Shown here: positions 50,913-59,704 of the stretch, piece by piece
How the letters are laid out: each line of letters begins with the position of its first letter
Position numbering within the stretch: position 1 is the stretch's first letter
Assembly (NCBI GenBank): GCA_016861345.1
Contig: BOLD01000006.1
Location: forward strand, 62,001-126,000
Reading direction: 5' to 3'
DNA: 64,000 bases
From: Oligoflexia bacterium
Lineage (GTDB): Bacteria; Bdellovibrionota; Bdellovibrionia; Bdellovibrionales; Bdellovibrionaceae
Made by a program: the position numbers and the translations under genes
Notes under the pieces: model-generated
Told to the model about the DNA's origin: nothing
Seen by the model: the letters and a program-made list of their open reading frames with translations, nothing else
Databases searched by the model: none

Positions 50913-52796
50913 ATGTGTGGAATCGTTGGATACTATGGTCCTCAAAATCCCAAAGATGTCATTATTGCCGGACTTAAAAAATTAGAATATCGCGGATACG
51001 ACAGTGCAGGTTTAACAGTTTTACATCAGGGACAGCTTAAACGAGTTCGAGCAGAGGGAAAGCTTAAAAATCTAGAGCAAAAAATTATCGGAGAAAAATT
51101 TGATGGGCACTTGGGGATCGGCCACACACGATGGGCGACCCACGGGGTACCCTCTGAACGAAATGCCCATCCTCATCAAGTTCAGGGCGTGAGCATTGTT
51201 CACAACGGAATCATTGAAAATTATCTTGAAATTCGAGAAGAGCTTTTGGCCCGTGGGGCAAAAATCACCAGTGACACCGATTCTGAGCTTGTCGCCCACC
51301 TGATTGCAGAAGAAGTGCAAAAACAGAATGATTTATTAAAGGCTGTTCAAATTGTTTTAGGAAAACTTCGAGGAGCTTTTTCAATTTTGGCGATTTGGGA
51401 AAAGCAGCCTGACCGCTTGGTGGCCTTTAAAGATGGACCACCTTTGGTTGTTGGCCTGGGTGATAAAGAAACTTTTATTGTGAGCGATGTTCAGGCAGCA
51501 CTTCAACACACGAAGAAGTACATATACCTTGATGATCGTGAAATTGTTTTGGTTCGTGGAGATCAAGTCGATATTGTTGATCCCACCGGAAAACAAATCA
51601 AAAAACAAATTGTGGAATTAAACTGGAGTGCTGAGCAGGTTGAGAAAATGGGATATTCTCATTTTATGCTCAAAGAAATCTATGAACAGCCCCAGGCCAT
51701 TGCCTCTGCAATGGAGCCACATATTGATTCGGAAACGCATTCGATTCGGCTTAAAAATGTCGGTTTTGGCACTGCCCCACAGAATATTGATCAGCTTAAC
51801 ACTCTTGTGGATTGGGAAAAAACCTGTGCCACGCTCAAGGGGATCAATAAAGTTATGATCATTGCTTGCGGAACAAGTTACTACGCCGGCTTGGCGGGAA
51901 AGTACTACATTGAGCAGATTGCCCGTATTCCCGTTGAGGTGGACATTGCGAGCGAATTTAGGTACCGAAAACCTGTTCTTCAGCCAGGGACGCTGGTGAT
52001 GACGATTTCTCAAAGTGGTGAGACCGCTGATACTTTGGCCGCCATTCGATTGGCAAAAGAATCAGGGGCAACTACATTGAGTATTTGTAATGTGAAAAAC
52101 TCAACAATTGACCGCGAAGCTCACGGACATCTTTACATGAATTCAGGACCTGAAGTTGGCGTTGCGAGCACAAAAGCATTTACGAGCACGCTGGTGATTT
52201 TAAATTGCCTCGCTCTGGCAATTGGAAAAATAAAAAATTCTCTTAGCTCTGCGCAGGAGAAAGAACACATTCAAGCCCTTCTTTCGCTACCCAGTCAGGT
52301 TGAAGTTGTCTTGGCTTATGACAAATATTTCACCGAGGCCGCTGAATCATTAAAATCTTTTAAAGGATTTTTATACATGGGTCGCGGAGTGAGTTATCCC
52401 ATTGCCCTGGAGGGCGCTTTAAAGCTCAAAGAGCTTGCCTATCTTCATGCCGAGGGCTATGCCGCTGGCGAGATGAAGCATGGGCCATTGGCTTTGATTG
52501 ATGAGCGAATGGCGATCATTATGCTCGCGCCAAGTGATGAACTGTATGAAAAAACAGTGAGCAATCTTGAAGAGGCCAAGGCTCGCGGAGGAAAGATTAT
52601 TTCAATCGGTACTGGCGAAAATGAAAAACTTAAGAAAATCAGTGAAAGATATCTCTCTATTCCGAAAGCCCACTGGTCAACAAATCCAGTGATTTCCGTA
52701 ATACCTTTGCAGTTGATGGCCTTTCATTTGGCAAGCAGTTTGGGCTACGACGTAGACCAGCCCCGCAATCTTGCGAAGTCTGTAACGGTGGAATAA
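50913..52796 (+). CDS. glmS: Glutamine-fructose-6-phosphate aminotransferase GlmS
   Basis: 627 residues. N-terminal glutaminase with Cys at position 2 (MCGIVGYYG), EYRGYDSAG, GHTRWATHG and HNGIIENY; two SIS domains with ACGTSYYAG, SQSGETADT, STKAFTSTL, GRGVSYPIALEGALKLKELAYLHAEGYAAGEMKHGPLALI and the C-terminal QPRNLAKSVTVE that closes the active site. Makes glucosamine-6-phosphate. No glmS ribozyme is possible in the 9-nt gap behind glmU. The end is 4 nt from the convergent mltF stop. Confidence 0.98.
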   Translation: MCGIVGYYGPQNPKDVIIAGLKKLEYRGYDSAGLTVLHQGQLKRVRAEGKLKNLEQKIIGEKFDGHLGIGHTRWATHGVPSERNAHPHQVQGVSIVHNGIIENYLEIREELLARGAKITSDTDSELVAHLIAEEVQKQNDLLKAVQIVLGKLRGAFSILAIWEKQPDRLVAFKDGPPLVVGLGDKETFIVSDVQAALQHTKKYIYLDDREIVLVRGDQVDIVDPTGKQIKKQIVELNWSAEQVEKMGYSHFMLKEIYEQPQAIASAMEPHIDSETHSIRLKNVGFGTAPQNIDQLNTLVDWEKTCATLKGINKVMIIACGTSYYAGLAGKYYIEQIARIPVEVDIASEFRYRKPVLQPGTLVMTISQSGETADTLAAIRLAKESGATTLSICNVKNSTIDREAHGHLYMNSGPEVGVASTKAFTSTLVILNCLALAIGKIKNSLSSAQEKEHIQALLSLPSQVEVVLAYDKYFTEAAESLKSFKGFLYMGRGVSYPIALEGALKLKELAYLHAEGYAAGEMKHGPLALIDERMAIIMLAPSDELYEKTVSNLEEAKARGGKIISIGTGENEKLKKISERYLSIPKAHWSTNPVISVIPLQLMAFHLASSLGYDVDQPRNLAKSVTVE

Positions 52797-52800
52797 AATT

Positions 52801-54063
52801 TTATAACTTAGTTGTGAGCAGCTCGTAGTAACCCATGACTCGATTGACAAAAGAGATGGGCTCTAATCCACGGGCTTGTCCGTATTCCATACGTTCAAAA
52901 TAATCAGGATCAGAAAGATAAGGCAGTAAAGTTTTAATCTCACGCCAAGAATAGGGCGATCGTCCGTACTCAACAGCAAGCTTCTGAATGTCAGAGACGT
53001 GGCCAGGGCCAACATTATAAGAGGCTAATGCCAGAGCCAATCGATCACGAGGATGAAGAAAGTCAGGTTGGTTATCGATCAGGTAGCGAAGATACTTGGC
53101 GCCTCCGAAAATGCTTTGTTGAATATCCGTTCGGTCTTCAATTCCAAGATGTTCAGCAGTATCTGATGTAATTTGCATAATTCCACGAACGCCGGTGAAG
53201 CTCTCGGCATCGTTCTCCCAATGAGATTCTTGAAAAGCAACAGAGGCAATTAGCTGCCAGGGAATATCATATTCATGAGCTGCTTTTTTAAAGAGAGGCA
53301 GTAAGGGTTTAAGGTCATCCCGGATAGCTCGGAAAAACTTCACGCGATCTCTGCGATCAAGGCTGTAGAGGTGTCCGTAGTAGCGATCTTTGATGCGAAT
53401 AATCTCTCGATTGCGGCTGGATTTTTGTGTCCAGGCAAAGAGCAAGCGCTGAACTTCTGGTCTGTGGGGAGAGATATAAAAGCCAAGGGATAGGGGTTTT
53501 GTTTCCTCAACAATCTGTAAGGTTGAGAAAAAGCGCAGGTAATAGTCGGCTTCTCGCCGTTCCACATGAAGACAGTGATTTTTTGTGAGCATTAAGTGTT
53601 TGAGTGCGGATTTGGCTTCACCCGTAAAGATTTTCACAGGAAGTTCAGAGCCATTTTTATTTTCTCGTGGGCAAACTTTAACCAGGTGAGATTCCTCGTA
53701 GGCAGGACTGGTGAGAACTTCGTACTGGTAGGCATCTTGAGTTGTTAGACGAGCTGCCGCGATATCTACAGTGCCGGCCTTCAGTAAAGATATGGCGTCT
53801 TGCTGGTGAGACACAGAAATAAAAGAAACTTGGTAGCCATAGTCATGGCTGAACTGATAAAGGTAATCGTGCTCAAGTCCTCCTTGAGGACTCGATTGGC
53901 CAAATGGGCCCTTCAATATGGCGACTCGTAGGGTTTTTGGGCTGCCCTCAGGTATCGTATCGAGTTTTTCAAAGGACCAAAGCCCCTCGCATCCATTCAC
54001 CACAACGAATACGAAAATTAAGGCTAAATATTTGATACAACGGGCTAAACCATCTAAATTCAT
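52801..54063 (-). CDS. mltF: Membrane-bound lytic murein transglycosylase F-like lipoprotein
   Basis: 420 residues from ATG 54063; a start at 54126 adds 21 residues before the signal. Signal segment LALIFVFVVVNGC with lipobox (VNGC). Domain 1 (about 45-250) is a periplasmic solute-binding-protein type 3 fold (LRVAILKGPFG, SLLKAGTVDIAAARLT). Domain 2 is an SLT lysozyme-like domain: LIASVAFQESHWENDAES (catalytic Glu in ES), GVRGIMQITSDTAEHLG, GAKYLRYL and LALASYNVGPGHV. This binding-plus-lytic architecture is MltF. It cleaves the glycan strand between MurNAc and GlcNAc. Confidence 0.92.
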   Translation of the reverse strand: MNLDGLARCIKYLALIFVFVVVNGCEGLWSFEKLDTIPEGSPKTLRVAILKGPFGQSSPQGGLEHDYLYQFSHDYGYQVSFISVSHQQDAISLLKAGTVDIAAARLTTQDAYQYEVLTSPAYEESHLVKVCPRENKNGSELPVKIFTGEAKSALKHLMLTKNHCLHVERREADYYLRFFSTLQIVEETKPLSLGFYISPHRPEVQRLLFAWTQKSSRNREIIRIKDRYYGHLYSLDRRDRVKFFRAIRDDLKPLLPLFKKAAHEYDIPWQLIASVAFQESHWENDAESFTGVRGIMQITSDTAEHLGIEDRTDIQQSIFGGAKYLRYLIDNQPDFLHPRDRLALALASYNVGPGHVSDIQKLAVEYGRSPYSWREIKTLLPYLSDPDYFERMEYGQARGLEPISFVNRVMGYYELLTTKL

Positions 54064-54285
54064 GCGTTGGGTGGTCTTAGTCGACTCTGTCTGAAAGTGC
54101 AACCTATCTAGGCAATTAATGAGCAAAAGAGTGGCCTCAGAGGCCTTTTTCCAGCTATTTCCCCTCTGAGAATTGCAAAAATTCTAGTGTTTTCGCAGGG
54201 GGAAATAGAATGTTACCCTGCACTCAGCGCAGAATGTTCAATGCTCTACGCCGTGTAGAATTTAAGGGCATTTAAGAAAAGTTTT

Positions 54286-54314
54286 TTGACACTCTTTCTG
54301 CGGAATTTTAATTT
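54286..54314 (+). promoter_or_regulatory. Candidate promoter for tdk
   Basis: Consensus TTGACA (54286-54291), 17 nt, TAATTT (54309-54314, weak -10). The gap 54064-54338 otherwise has only a 5-bp hairpin near 54140 and an eight-G Shine-Dalgarno tract at 54325-54332. Confidence 0.4.
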
Positions 54315-54338
54315 CAATAGCTCAGGGGGGGGTATTTT

Positions 54339-54920
54339 ATGGTTCTTCGCGGTAGCGGATGGATAGAGGTTATTGTTGGGGGCATGTACAGCGGAAAAAC
54401 AGAAGAGTTAATCCGTCGGGTTCGTCGTGCTGAATATGCCCGATTGAAGATCCAAGTTTTCAAGCCCAAAATTGATGACCGCTACCATGCTGAGGACGTG
54501 ACCTCTCACAATCAAAACTCAGTCAGTTCTATTCCCATTGAAAATTCTGAAGAGATTTGGGTTCACCTGAAAGATGACACTCAAGTGGTTGCTATTGACG
54601 AGGGTCAATTCTTTGATAATGGATTAGTTGAAGTGGTTCAAGCTCTTGCAGAGCGGGGAATTCGTGTGATGATCGCAGGTCTTGATACAGATTGGCAGGC
54701 AAAGCCATTTGAGCCAATGCCGACACTGATGGCTATCGCTGAAAACGTCACGAAACAACACGCTGTTTGCATGGTCTGCGGAGATGCGGCTAGCCGTACT
54801 CAACGAGTTGCTCAAGTGGATGGGCAAGTTGTGGTCGGTTCGCACGGAATTTACGAAGCCCGATGCCGCGAGCACTTTAAGCCAGAGGTTTTACCTCCGC
54901 ATGTGCATGCTGAGGCTTAG
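54339..54920 (+). CDS. tdk: Thymidine kinase
   Basis: 193 residues. P-loop [18 protein letters not shown], Asp/Glu in [12 protein letters not shown] (catalytic Glu), [11 protein letters not shown] and the zinc/lasso region ([10 protein letters not shown] and a second Cys at EARCREHF). GIYEARC is the lasso that binds thymidine. The enzyme salvages thymidine, useful to a predator that reuses prey nucleotides (inference). The start follows an all-G ribosome site. The stop shares TTAG with convergent trmFO. Confidence 0.96.
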   Translation: MVLRGSGWIEVIVGGMYSGKTEELIRRVRRAEYARLKIQVFKPKIDDRYHAEDVTSHNQNSVSSIPIENSEEIWVHLKDDTQVVAIDEGQFFDNGLVEVVQALAERGIRVMIAGLDTDWQAKPFEPMPTLMAIAENVTKQHAVCMVCGDAASRTQRVAQVDGQVVVGSHGIYEARCREHFKPEVLPPHVHAEA

Positions 54921-56242
54921 TGCTTTAAATTTATCCATTCTAAAAATGTTGTTTGAGCAATCGCGATCTGCTTTTGCTTTTTGATTTTTTTGTCTTTTTC
55001 TTGCTCTGCTAAAGGCGGGAACAATCCAAAGTTAATATTCGTTGGCTGAAAGTGCTTTGCCTTTTCAGGATCGGTGATCGCGTGCAGAAGAGCACCCATT
55101 GCGGACTGTCTTGGTGGAAGTGGTGAGTTTGGTTCAGTTAAAAATTTTGAAACAAGTAAACCCATGCAGGTGGATTCAAAGTAGCCTTCAACACCGGTGA
55201 TTTGTCCGGCGAAAAAAAGTTGAGGATCTTTTTTTGAAGACAGATTGGGACTCAGCATGGTCGGAGTATTGATAAAAAGATTTCGGTGAATGCTGCCGAG
55301 CTTGAGAAATTCGGCATTTTCAAGGCCTGGGATCATGCGAAAAACTCGGGTCTGTTCGCCGTAAGCCATGCGGGTTTGAAAGCCCACCATATTGTAAGCC
55401 GTGCCTTCTTTATTTTCCATTCGCAGTTGAACCACCGCATAGGCCTCGCGTTCAGCTCCTGGTGGTTTAAGACCGACGGGTTTCATTGGGCCAAAGCGCA
55501 GAGTGTGGGGCCCGCGCTCCACCATGACTTCGATGGGCATGCAGCCCTCAAAGAAGTCTGTGGTTTCAAAATGTTTGGGTTCAATTTTTCGAGCGTTTTT
55601 GATTTCCTCAATGAACTTAAAATAATCCTCTTTTTTGTTGAAAGGACAATTGATGTAATCGGGAGAGCCTTTATCATAGCGATCGGCTCTCCAGGCGATA
55701 TCCATGTTGATGGAATCCGCATCAATAATGGGGGCGATGGCATCAAAGAAATACAGGAACTCTGATCCAAAATGTTTTTGAAGATCCTGGGCGAGGGCTT
55801 CGTCAGTTAAAGGACCTGTGGCAATCACGGCTGGTCTTGGGATTTGATCCAAGCTTGTGATCACTTCATTGTGAAGAGCAATATTTTTGTTTTCACGAAT
55901 CCACTTTGTCAGAGTCGAAGAGAAAATTTCGCGGTCAATTCCCAGAGCTTGACCTGCGGGAACTTGGGCGAGTTTGGCTGCTTTGAGGATAAAACTACCG
56001 AGCTTTTCAGCCTCCCATTTGAGTTGTCCTGGGGCTGAGTCTGGGGCCATGCTTCCAAACGAGTTGGAACAAACGATTTCTGCAAAATTGGTTGTTTTAT
56101 GTGCCGGAGTCATTTTTTGGCCCCGCATCTCGTACAATTGGACCTGATATCCATGGCTTGCAAGTTGTAAGGCGCACTCTGTGCCGGCAAGACCCCCGCC
56201 AACAACATGGATTGGCTGATTTTGTTGGACTGAATTGGTCAT
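54917..56242 (-). CDS. trmFO: Folate-dependent tRNA(m5U54) methyltransferase TrmFO
   Basis: 441 residues. FAD-binding [14 protein letters not shown] near the N-terminus, [12 protein letters not shown], and C-terminal [14 protein letters not shown] are characteristic. GxGxxGxE with the double Cys pattern (CSNS and FEGCMP) defines TrmFO, which uses methylene-THF and FADH2 to make ribothymidine 54 in tRNA. ATG 56242 is used; it is separated by 1 nt from the ATG of the divergent dciA-like gene. TrmFO instead of TrmA is common in deeply branching Gram-negative lineages. Confidence 0.95.
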   Translation of the reverse strand: MTNSVQQNQPIHVVGGGLAGTECALQLASHGYQVQLYEMRGQKMTPAHKTTNFAEIVCSNSFGSMAPDSAPGQLKWEAEKLGSFILKAAKLAQVPAGQALGIDREIFSSTLTKWIRENKNIALHNEVITSLDQIPRPAVIATGPLTDEALAQDLQKHFGSEFLYFFDAIAPIIDADSINMDIAWRADRYDKGSPDYINCPFNKKEDYFKFIEEIKNARKIEPKHFETTDFFEGCMPIEVMVERGPHTLRFGPMKPVGLKPPGAEREAYAVVQLRMENKEGTAYNMVGFQTRMAYGEQTRVFRMIPGLENAEFLKLGSIHRNLFINTPTMLSPNLSSKKDPQLFFAGQITGVEGYFESTCMGLLVSKFLTEPNSPLPPRQSAMGALLHAITDPEKAKHFQPTNINFGLFPPLAEQEKDKKIKKQKQIAIAQTTFLEWINLKH

Positions 56243-56243
56243 A

Positions 56244-56663
56244 ATGGGTAAACCTCGCCTTATGTATTCGCACAAAAAAAAGAAGTCTCAATTAACACTG
56301 GGATCCCAAGTCCTGCAATCCCTTTTTGAAAGTGGAAATTCAGAGCTTTCTGAACAGTTTATTCGGTGGAAACTATGGAAGAAGTGGGGCGAATTTGTAG
56401 GCCCCAGCATTTCTCAAGTGTGTGAACCCGTTGGTTATCGTCGTGGTGTGCTCTATGTTTGGGTCAAGAATTCGACATGGATGCAGCAGCTCATTTTTAT
56501 GCTTGATCCAATGAGAGATAAAATCAACAAAAGCCTTGGTATTCAGTACGTGAAGACGATTCATTTAACCCTGGATCGTCGATCGGTTCCTAAAGATCAG
56601 CAAGCTGAAGATCTGAAAAAGTGTATGGATAACATTATTTCAGATGAAGATGTGGTGGACTAA
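56244..56663 (+). CDS. DUF721/DciA-like protein
   Basis: 139 residues from ATG 56244 (or 121 from ATG 56262 further in). The DUF721 fold is visible: RWKLWKKWGEFVGPSISQVCEPVGYRRGVLYVWVKNSTWMQQLIFM, ending in a charged tail. W-x-x-x-V-G-x-x-I/L ... G-x-L-x-V-x-V-x-x-S-x-W-x-x-Q-L is the DciA signature; DciA loads the replicative helicase. No Shine-Dalgarno is present at either start. The end abuts the convergent mlaD gene by 1 nt. Confidence 0.85.
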   Translation: MGKPRLMYSHKKKKSQLTLGSQVLQSLFESGNSELSEQFIRWKLWKKWGEFVGPSISQVCEPVGYRRGVLYVWVKNSTWMQQLIFMLDPMRDKINKSLGIQYVKTIHLTLDRRSVPKDQQAEDLKKCMDNIISDEDVVD

Positions 56664-56664
56664 T

Positions 56665-57471
56665 CTACTCGCTTTTTTCAATTGAAGTACGAATCAAAGA
56701 CTGAATAGTCTGTTTTCGATTTGTTCCGCCCAGAATAGTTTTGAGCTGTGTGTGGACAGTCGGATCATTAATCAATGCACCTAACGTACCCTCGCCCTTA
56801 TCAATTTTAGCCAGGATGGAATTCATTTTTTCAAGAGCCAGTTTAACTTGGGCTGGGTTTTGTCCGCGCAGCTCAGCCATCATTTTTTGAGCCTCTTCTG
56901 ATGTTGCTTTTAAGTTGTGAGAAGCGTCTGTTAGGTTGTTCATGATTTTCTCTGTTCGATTTTGCGAGTTTAAAGTTTTCATGAGTTTGTAAACTTCATC
57001 GACGACTTCAAATATTTTTGCAGCTTCCCCGCCTTTTTCACTTAAGATGCCCATTAAATCTGAACTTTTTGCAGTTTCAAGAAATCCATTCGCGGCCAGA
57101 GGCGTGGCAGAGGGATCTCCAGGGGTGATGAAAATAAATTTGTCTCCCAGAGCTCCTTGAGTGCGGATTTCTGCAGTAGAACCTTGTGTGATTCGACCAA
57201 GAAAATCTTTATCTACCTTTAATGCAACAATGAGTGATTTTTTCTCAGGAGAAAAGGTGATTTCAGTCACATTACCAACAACGAGACCAGAAAGACTGAC
57301 AATGCTTCCTTTGTTAAGACCCTGTACTTGCTCTAACTGAGCATAAAGAGTGACATAGGACTTAAACAAGGCTTTATCTCCTCCGAGAAGAAGGATAGAC
57401 GTCAGAACAGCAATTAACCCGCCAACAAGAAAGATACCTACGCGCATCTGATGATTTTTGGTCGTGTCCAT
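56665..57471 (-). CDS. mlaD: MCE-domain lipid-transport protein MlaD
   Basis: 268 residues. One N-terminal membrane helix (VGIFLVGGLIAVLTSILLLGG), then the MCE domain: LYAQLEQVQGLNKGSIVSLSGLVVGNVTEI and LGDKFIFITPGD. A long helical, coiled-coil-like tail follows (about 150-250). It forms a periplasmic hexamer that carries phospholipids. It is the last gene of mlaE-mlaF-mlaD; mlaF stop and mlaD start overlap as TAATG. Confidence 0.93.
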   Translation of the reverse strand: MDTTKNHQMRVGIFLVGGLIAVLTSILLLGGDKALFKSYVTLYAQLEQVQGLNKGSIVSLSGLVVGNVTEITFSPEKKSLIVALKVDKDFLGRITQGSTAEIRTQGALGDKFIFITPGDPSATPLAANGFLETAKSSDLMGILSEKGGEAAKIFEVVDEVYKLMKTLNSQNRTEKIMNNLTDASHNLKATSEEAQKMMAELRGQNPAQVKLALEKMNSILAKIDKGEGTLGALINDPTVHTQLKTILGGTNRKQTIQSLIRTSIEKSE

Positions 57472-58202
57472 TAGCGAACCTCCCCGTGCACAAATTTTAA
57501 GATCAAATTATTTGATTTCTCTTCGATATCTTCAATTGTACCGATGGCTTCGATTTTACCACCCACCAGCATAGCGATCCGGTCACAGACAGCAAAAGCC
57601 ACAGGCATATCATGTGTGACAAGTATTGAAGTTGTACCTTTTTCTTTTAACCTGAGTATCATGTCCTGAATTTTTCGTGTGTTGTAGGGATCAAGTCCAG
57701 CCGTGGGCTCATCATAAAGAATCACTTCTGGCTCAAGAATGATTGCACGAGCTAGCCCGACCCTCTTTTGCATTCCACCTGAGAGGTTCGCAGGATAAAG
57801 CTTTTCAGCATCCTGTAGCCCGAACTCTGAAAGTTGAAGATGGATTCGATCTGCAATGGTTTTTTCGCTGAGCTTTGTATGCGCCCGAAGGGGATAGGCT
57901 AAATTATCGTACACTGTCATTGAGTCAAAAAGGGCGCCGCCCTGAAAAGCATAGGCGATTTTCTTTCGAACTTCGATCAGGTCTCGTTCTTTGCGGTTGG
58001 TGACTTCTTGTCCATGAAAAAGAATTTTACCTGAATCTGGCTTTTCAAGTCCGATCAGACTTCGCAGAAGAACTGATTTTCCAGTGCCGGAACCTCCGAT
58101 GAGACCAAGGCACTCTCCCTTTTTGACTGTGAAGCTCACTCCGCGGTGAACTTGCTTTTTGCCAAAACTTTTTTTGAAATCAATCACTTCGATAAGGTCC
58201 AT
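57471..58202 (-). CDS. mlaF: ABC ATPase MlaF
   Basis: 243 residues. Walker A GGSGTGKSV, Q-loop AFQGGALFDSMTVYDNLAYPLR, signature LSGGMQKRVGLARAI, Walker B VILYDEPTAGLDP, switch LVTHDM. GALFDSMTVYDN is diagnostic of the MlaF/retrograde phospholipid-transport branch. It powers MlaE. The stop overlaps the mlaD start. Confidence 0.95.
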   Translation of the reverse strand: MDLIEVIDFKKSFGKKQVHRGVSFTVKKGECLGLIGGSGTGKSVLLRSLIGLEKPDSGKILFHGQEVTNRKERDLIEVRKKIAYAFQGGALFDSMTVYDNLAYPLRAHTKLSEKTIADRIHLQLSEFGLQDAEKLYPANLSGGMQKRVGLARAIILEPEVILYDEPTAGLDPYNTRKIQDMILRLKEKGTTSILVTHDMPVAFAVCDRIAMLVGGKIEAIGTIEDIEEKSNNLILKFVHGEVR

Positions 58203-58203
58203 A

Positions 58204-58983
58204 TTAGAGCCACCTTTCGATCATCCAAAAAAGTTTAGTTAGAAAAAAGTCACCGACAAGAATTAAAGTTGAGGACACAACAACAGCCTTTGTGGTTGCG
58301 ATACCGACCTCTTTTGTTCCCTCTTTCACATTGAGCCCATAATAACAGGACACAGTGGAAATAAAGAGTGCGAAGAAAACTGATTTACCTAATCCAGTGA
58401 AGAGATCTTTAAGTTTTAAGGTTGATGTGATTTTTAAAACAAAAAATTCGGGATCCATTTTTAATTCTGTGATGCCAATTATCGTGGCTCCAGTAATACC
58501 GATCATATTGGCAAGGCTGCAAAGCAGGGGAAGTGTAATCAGAAGGGCAAGTACGCGAGGAACGACAATCTTTTTAATCGGCGAAGTTCCTAGCGCTCTC
58601 ATTGCATCAATTTGCTGGGTGACCACCATGGATCCAACTTCCGAAGCAATTCCCGCTCCCACACGTGCAGCAACCATCAGGCTTGTGAAGACAGGCCCCA
58701 TCTCTCTTAAGATAGAGAGAGAGACAATTTTAGGAACATAAGGTTGACCGCCAAATTTTTCAAGGCCAATCCCAAACTGCAGAGTCATCACCATGCCAGT
58801 GCTGATGGCAGTAATGAGAATCAATGGAAAAGAACGGGCTCCAATTTGGAAAATTTGCTCAACCAGAAGTCCATGCTCGTAGGGCGGCTTGAAAATTTCA
58901 GAAGCAACTTGTTTTAGAAGTATTCCCAGCCCTCCTGCGAGCAAAATACTTTCTAAAAAAAGTGCGCCGACATTGGGATTCAT
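58204..58983 (-). CDS. mlaE: Lipid ABC permease MlaE
   Basis: 259 residues. Five or six membrane helices and the MlaE family blocks: FPLILITAISTGMVMTLQFGIGL, REMGPVFTSLMVAARVGAGIASEVGSM, TQQIDAMRALGTSPIKKIVVPRVLA. It is the inner-membrane channel of the MlaFEDB system that keeps lipid asymmetry in the outer membrane. mlaF begins 1 nt downstream; the upstream lipoprotein gene overlaps by ATGA (58980-58983). mlaB and mlaC are not in this cluster. Confidence 0.95.
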   Translation of the reverse strand: MNPNVGALFLESILLAGGLGILLKQVASEIFKPPYEHGLLVEQIFQIGARSFPLILITAISTGMVMTLQFGIGLEKFGGQPYVPKIVSLSILREMGPVFTSLMVAARVGAGIASEVGSMVVTQQIDAMRALGTSPIKKIVVPRVLALLITLPLLCSLANMIGITGATIIGITELKMDPEFFVLKITSTLKLKDLFTGLGKSVFFALFISTVSCYYGLNVKEGTKEVGIATTKAVVVSSTLILVGDFFLTKLFWMIERWL

Positions 58984-59462
58984 GGTGCTTTAAATCCGCT
59001 AATGAATTTTTGAAAATAGTTTTCCTCTGCTGAGAAAGGATCTTTTCGGCCAATATAGCTAATGGTGTAGTTGCAATTATTCTTTTTAAAGAGGATCAGC
59101 TTCATTTTGATTTCAATTCCGTCGACTTTCCCTGCAGCCAGACTTTCTAAACTTTCCCGATCATTATAGGTGCCTGTTTTGGATTCAAGTATATTAGGCT
59201 GAGAGATTGCCGAGAGACTTTCAGTTTCCATTTGCTTAAGACTGATATCACTGCCACCACATTCAGAGAGATAAGCAATAGTGTTTCCTGTATTTTTGCT
59301 TTGCCAAGCTTGATCGACAGAATTATTTTGAATGCTATGAAATGGGCTTGATGGGGCAATGAATTCGACATCCTTTGCTCGTGTGACTTTGGATGGATTC
59401 ACATTAACCGAGACGCAAGAGGTCAGTAGAAGAAAAAGAATGTATAGAGCCAGGTGTCTCAT
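58980..59462 (-). CDS. Lipoprotein of unknown function, first gene of the mla operon
   Basis: 160 residues from ATG 59462 (AAGGA upstream); a start at 59534 would put 24 polar residues before the signal. Lipobox LLTSC. The mature part has a conserved-looking core, KDVEFIAPSSPFHSI, SVDQAWQSKNTGNTIAYLSECGGSD, SLESLAAGKVDGIEIKMKLILFKKNNCNYTISYIGRKD, and two cysteines. It is coupled to mlaE by ATGA, so it is probably part of the transporter: perhaps a periplasmic or outer-membrane partner that replaces MlaC or MlaA. No known family is recognised. Confidence 0.75.
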   Translation of the reverse strand: MRHLALYILFLLLTSCVSVNVNPSKVTRAKDVEFIAPSSPFHSIQNNSVDQAWQSKNTGNTIAYLSECGGSDISLKQMETESLSAISQPNILESKTGTYNDRESLESLAAGKVDGIEIKMKLILFKKNNCNYTISYIGRKDPFSAEENYFQKFISGFKAP

Positions 59463-59637
59463 CAAGATGGTCCTTCCATTGTCTGCATTTATGTATCGGA
59501 TATTTCTCAAAATATTTGATATGCCCAAAGTCAATCCATCATTTGGTCTAGTGTCAAATGCACGTCTGGACCGACAAGAAATCGTGGGTCGTTTTTGCCT
59601 AGGACTAAATAGATTTTACCTCTGACTTGAGGTCCAG

Positions 59638-59654
59638 TTGGCACTTAACGTGCT
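59638..59654 (+). promoter_or_regulatory. Sigma-54-type promoter of the flagellar cluster
   Basis: TTGGCAC-TTAAC-GTGCT: GG at 59640-59641, ten bases, GC at 59652-59653, consistent with TGGCAC-N5-TTGC. The -24 half is perfect; -12 is one base off. Predicted start near 59665. Confidence 0.75.
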
Positions 59655-59667
59655 ATTTCAATATTGA

Positions 59668-59681
59668 GGCACTAAAAGCGC
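59668..59681 (+). promoter_or_regulatory. Second GG-N10-GC element, inside a hairpin-forming leader
   Basis: GAGGCAC-TAAAA-GCGCT: GG at 59668-59669, ten bases, GC at 59680-59681. It lies 28 nt downstream of the first element and in GCACTAAAAGC-GCTTTAAAGTGC, which can fold as a stem just before AAGGAG. Promoter or leader structure: uncertain. Confidence 0.4.
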
Positions 59682-59704
59682 TTTAAAGTGCGAAGGAGAC
59701 GGTT

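Noticed and set aside
54137-54156. GGCCT-CAG-AGGCC followed by TTTTT as a plus-strand terminator
   Set aside because: Only 5 bp of stem and no plus-strand gene ends upstream.
55286-55765. Plus-strand ORF of 159 residues inside trmFO
   Set aside because: Antisense to a well-conserved enzyme; no domain.
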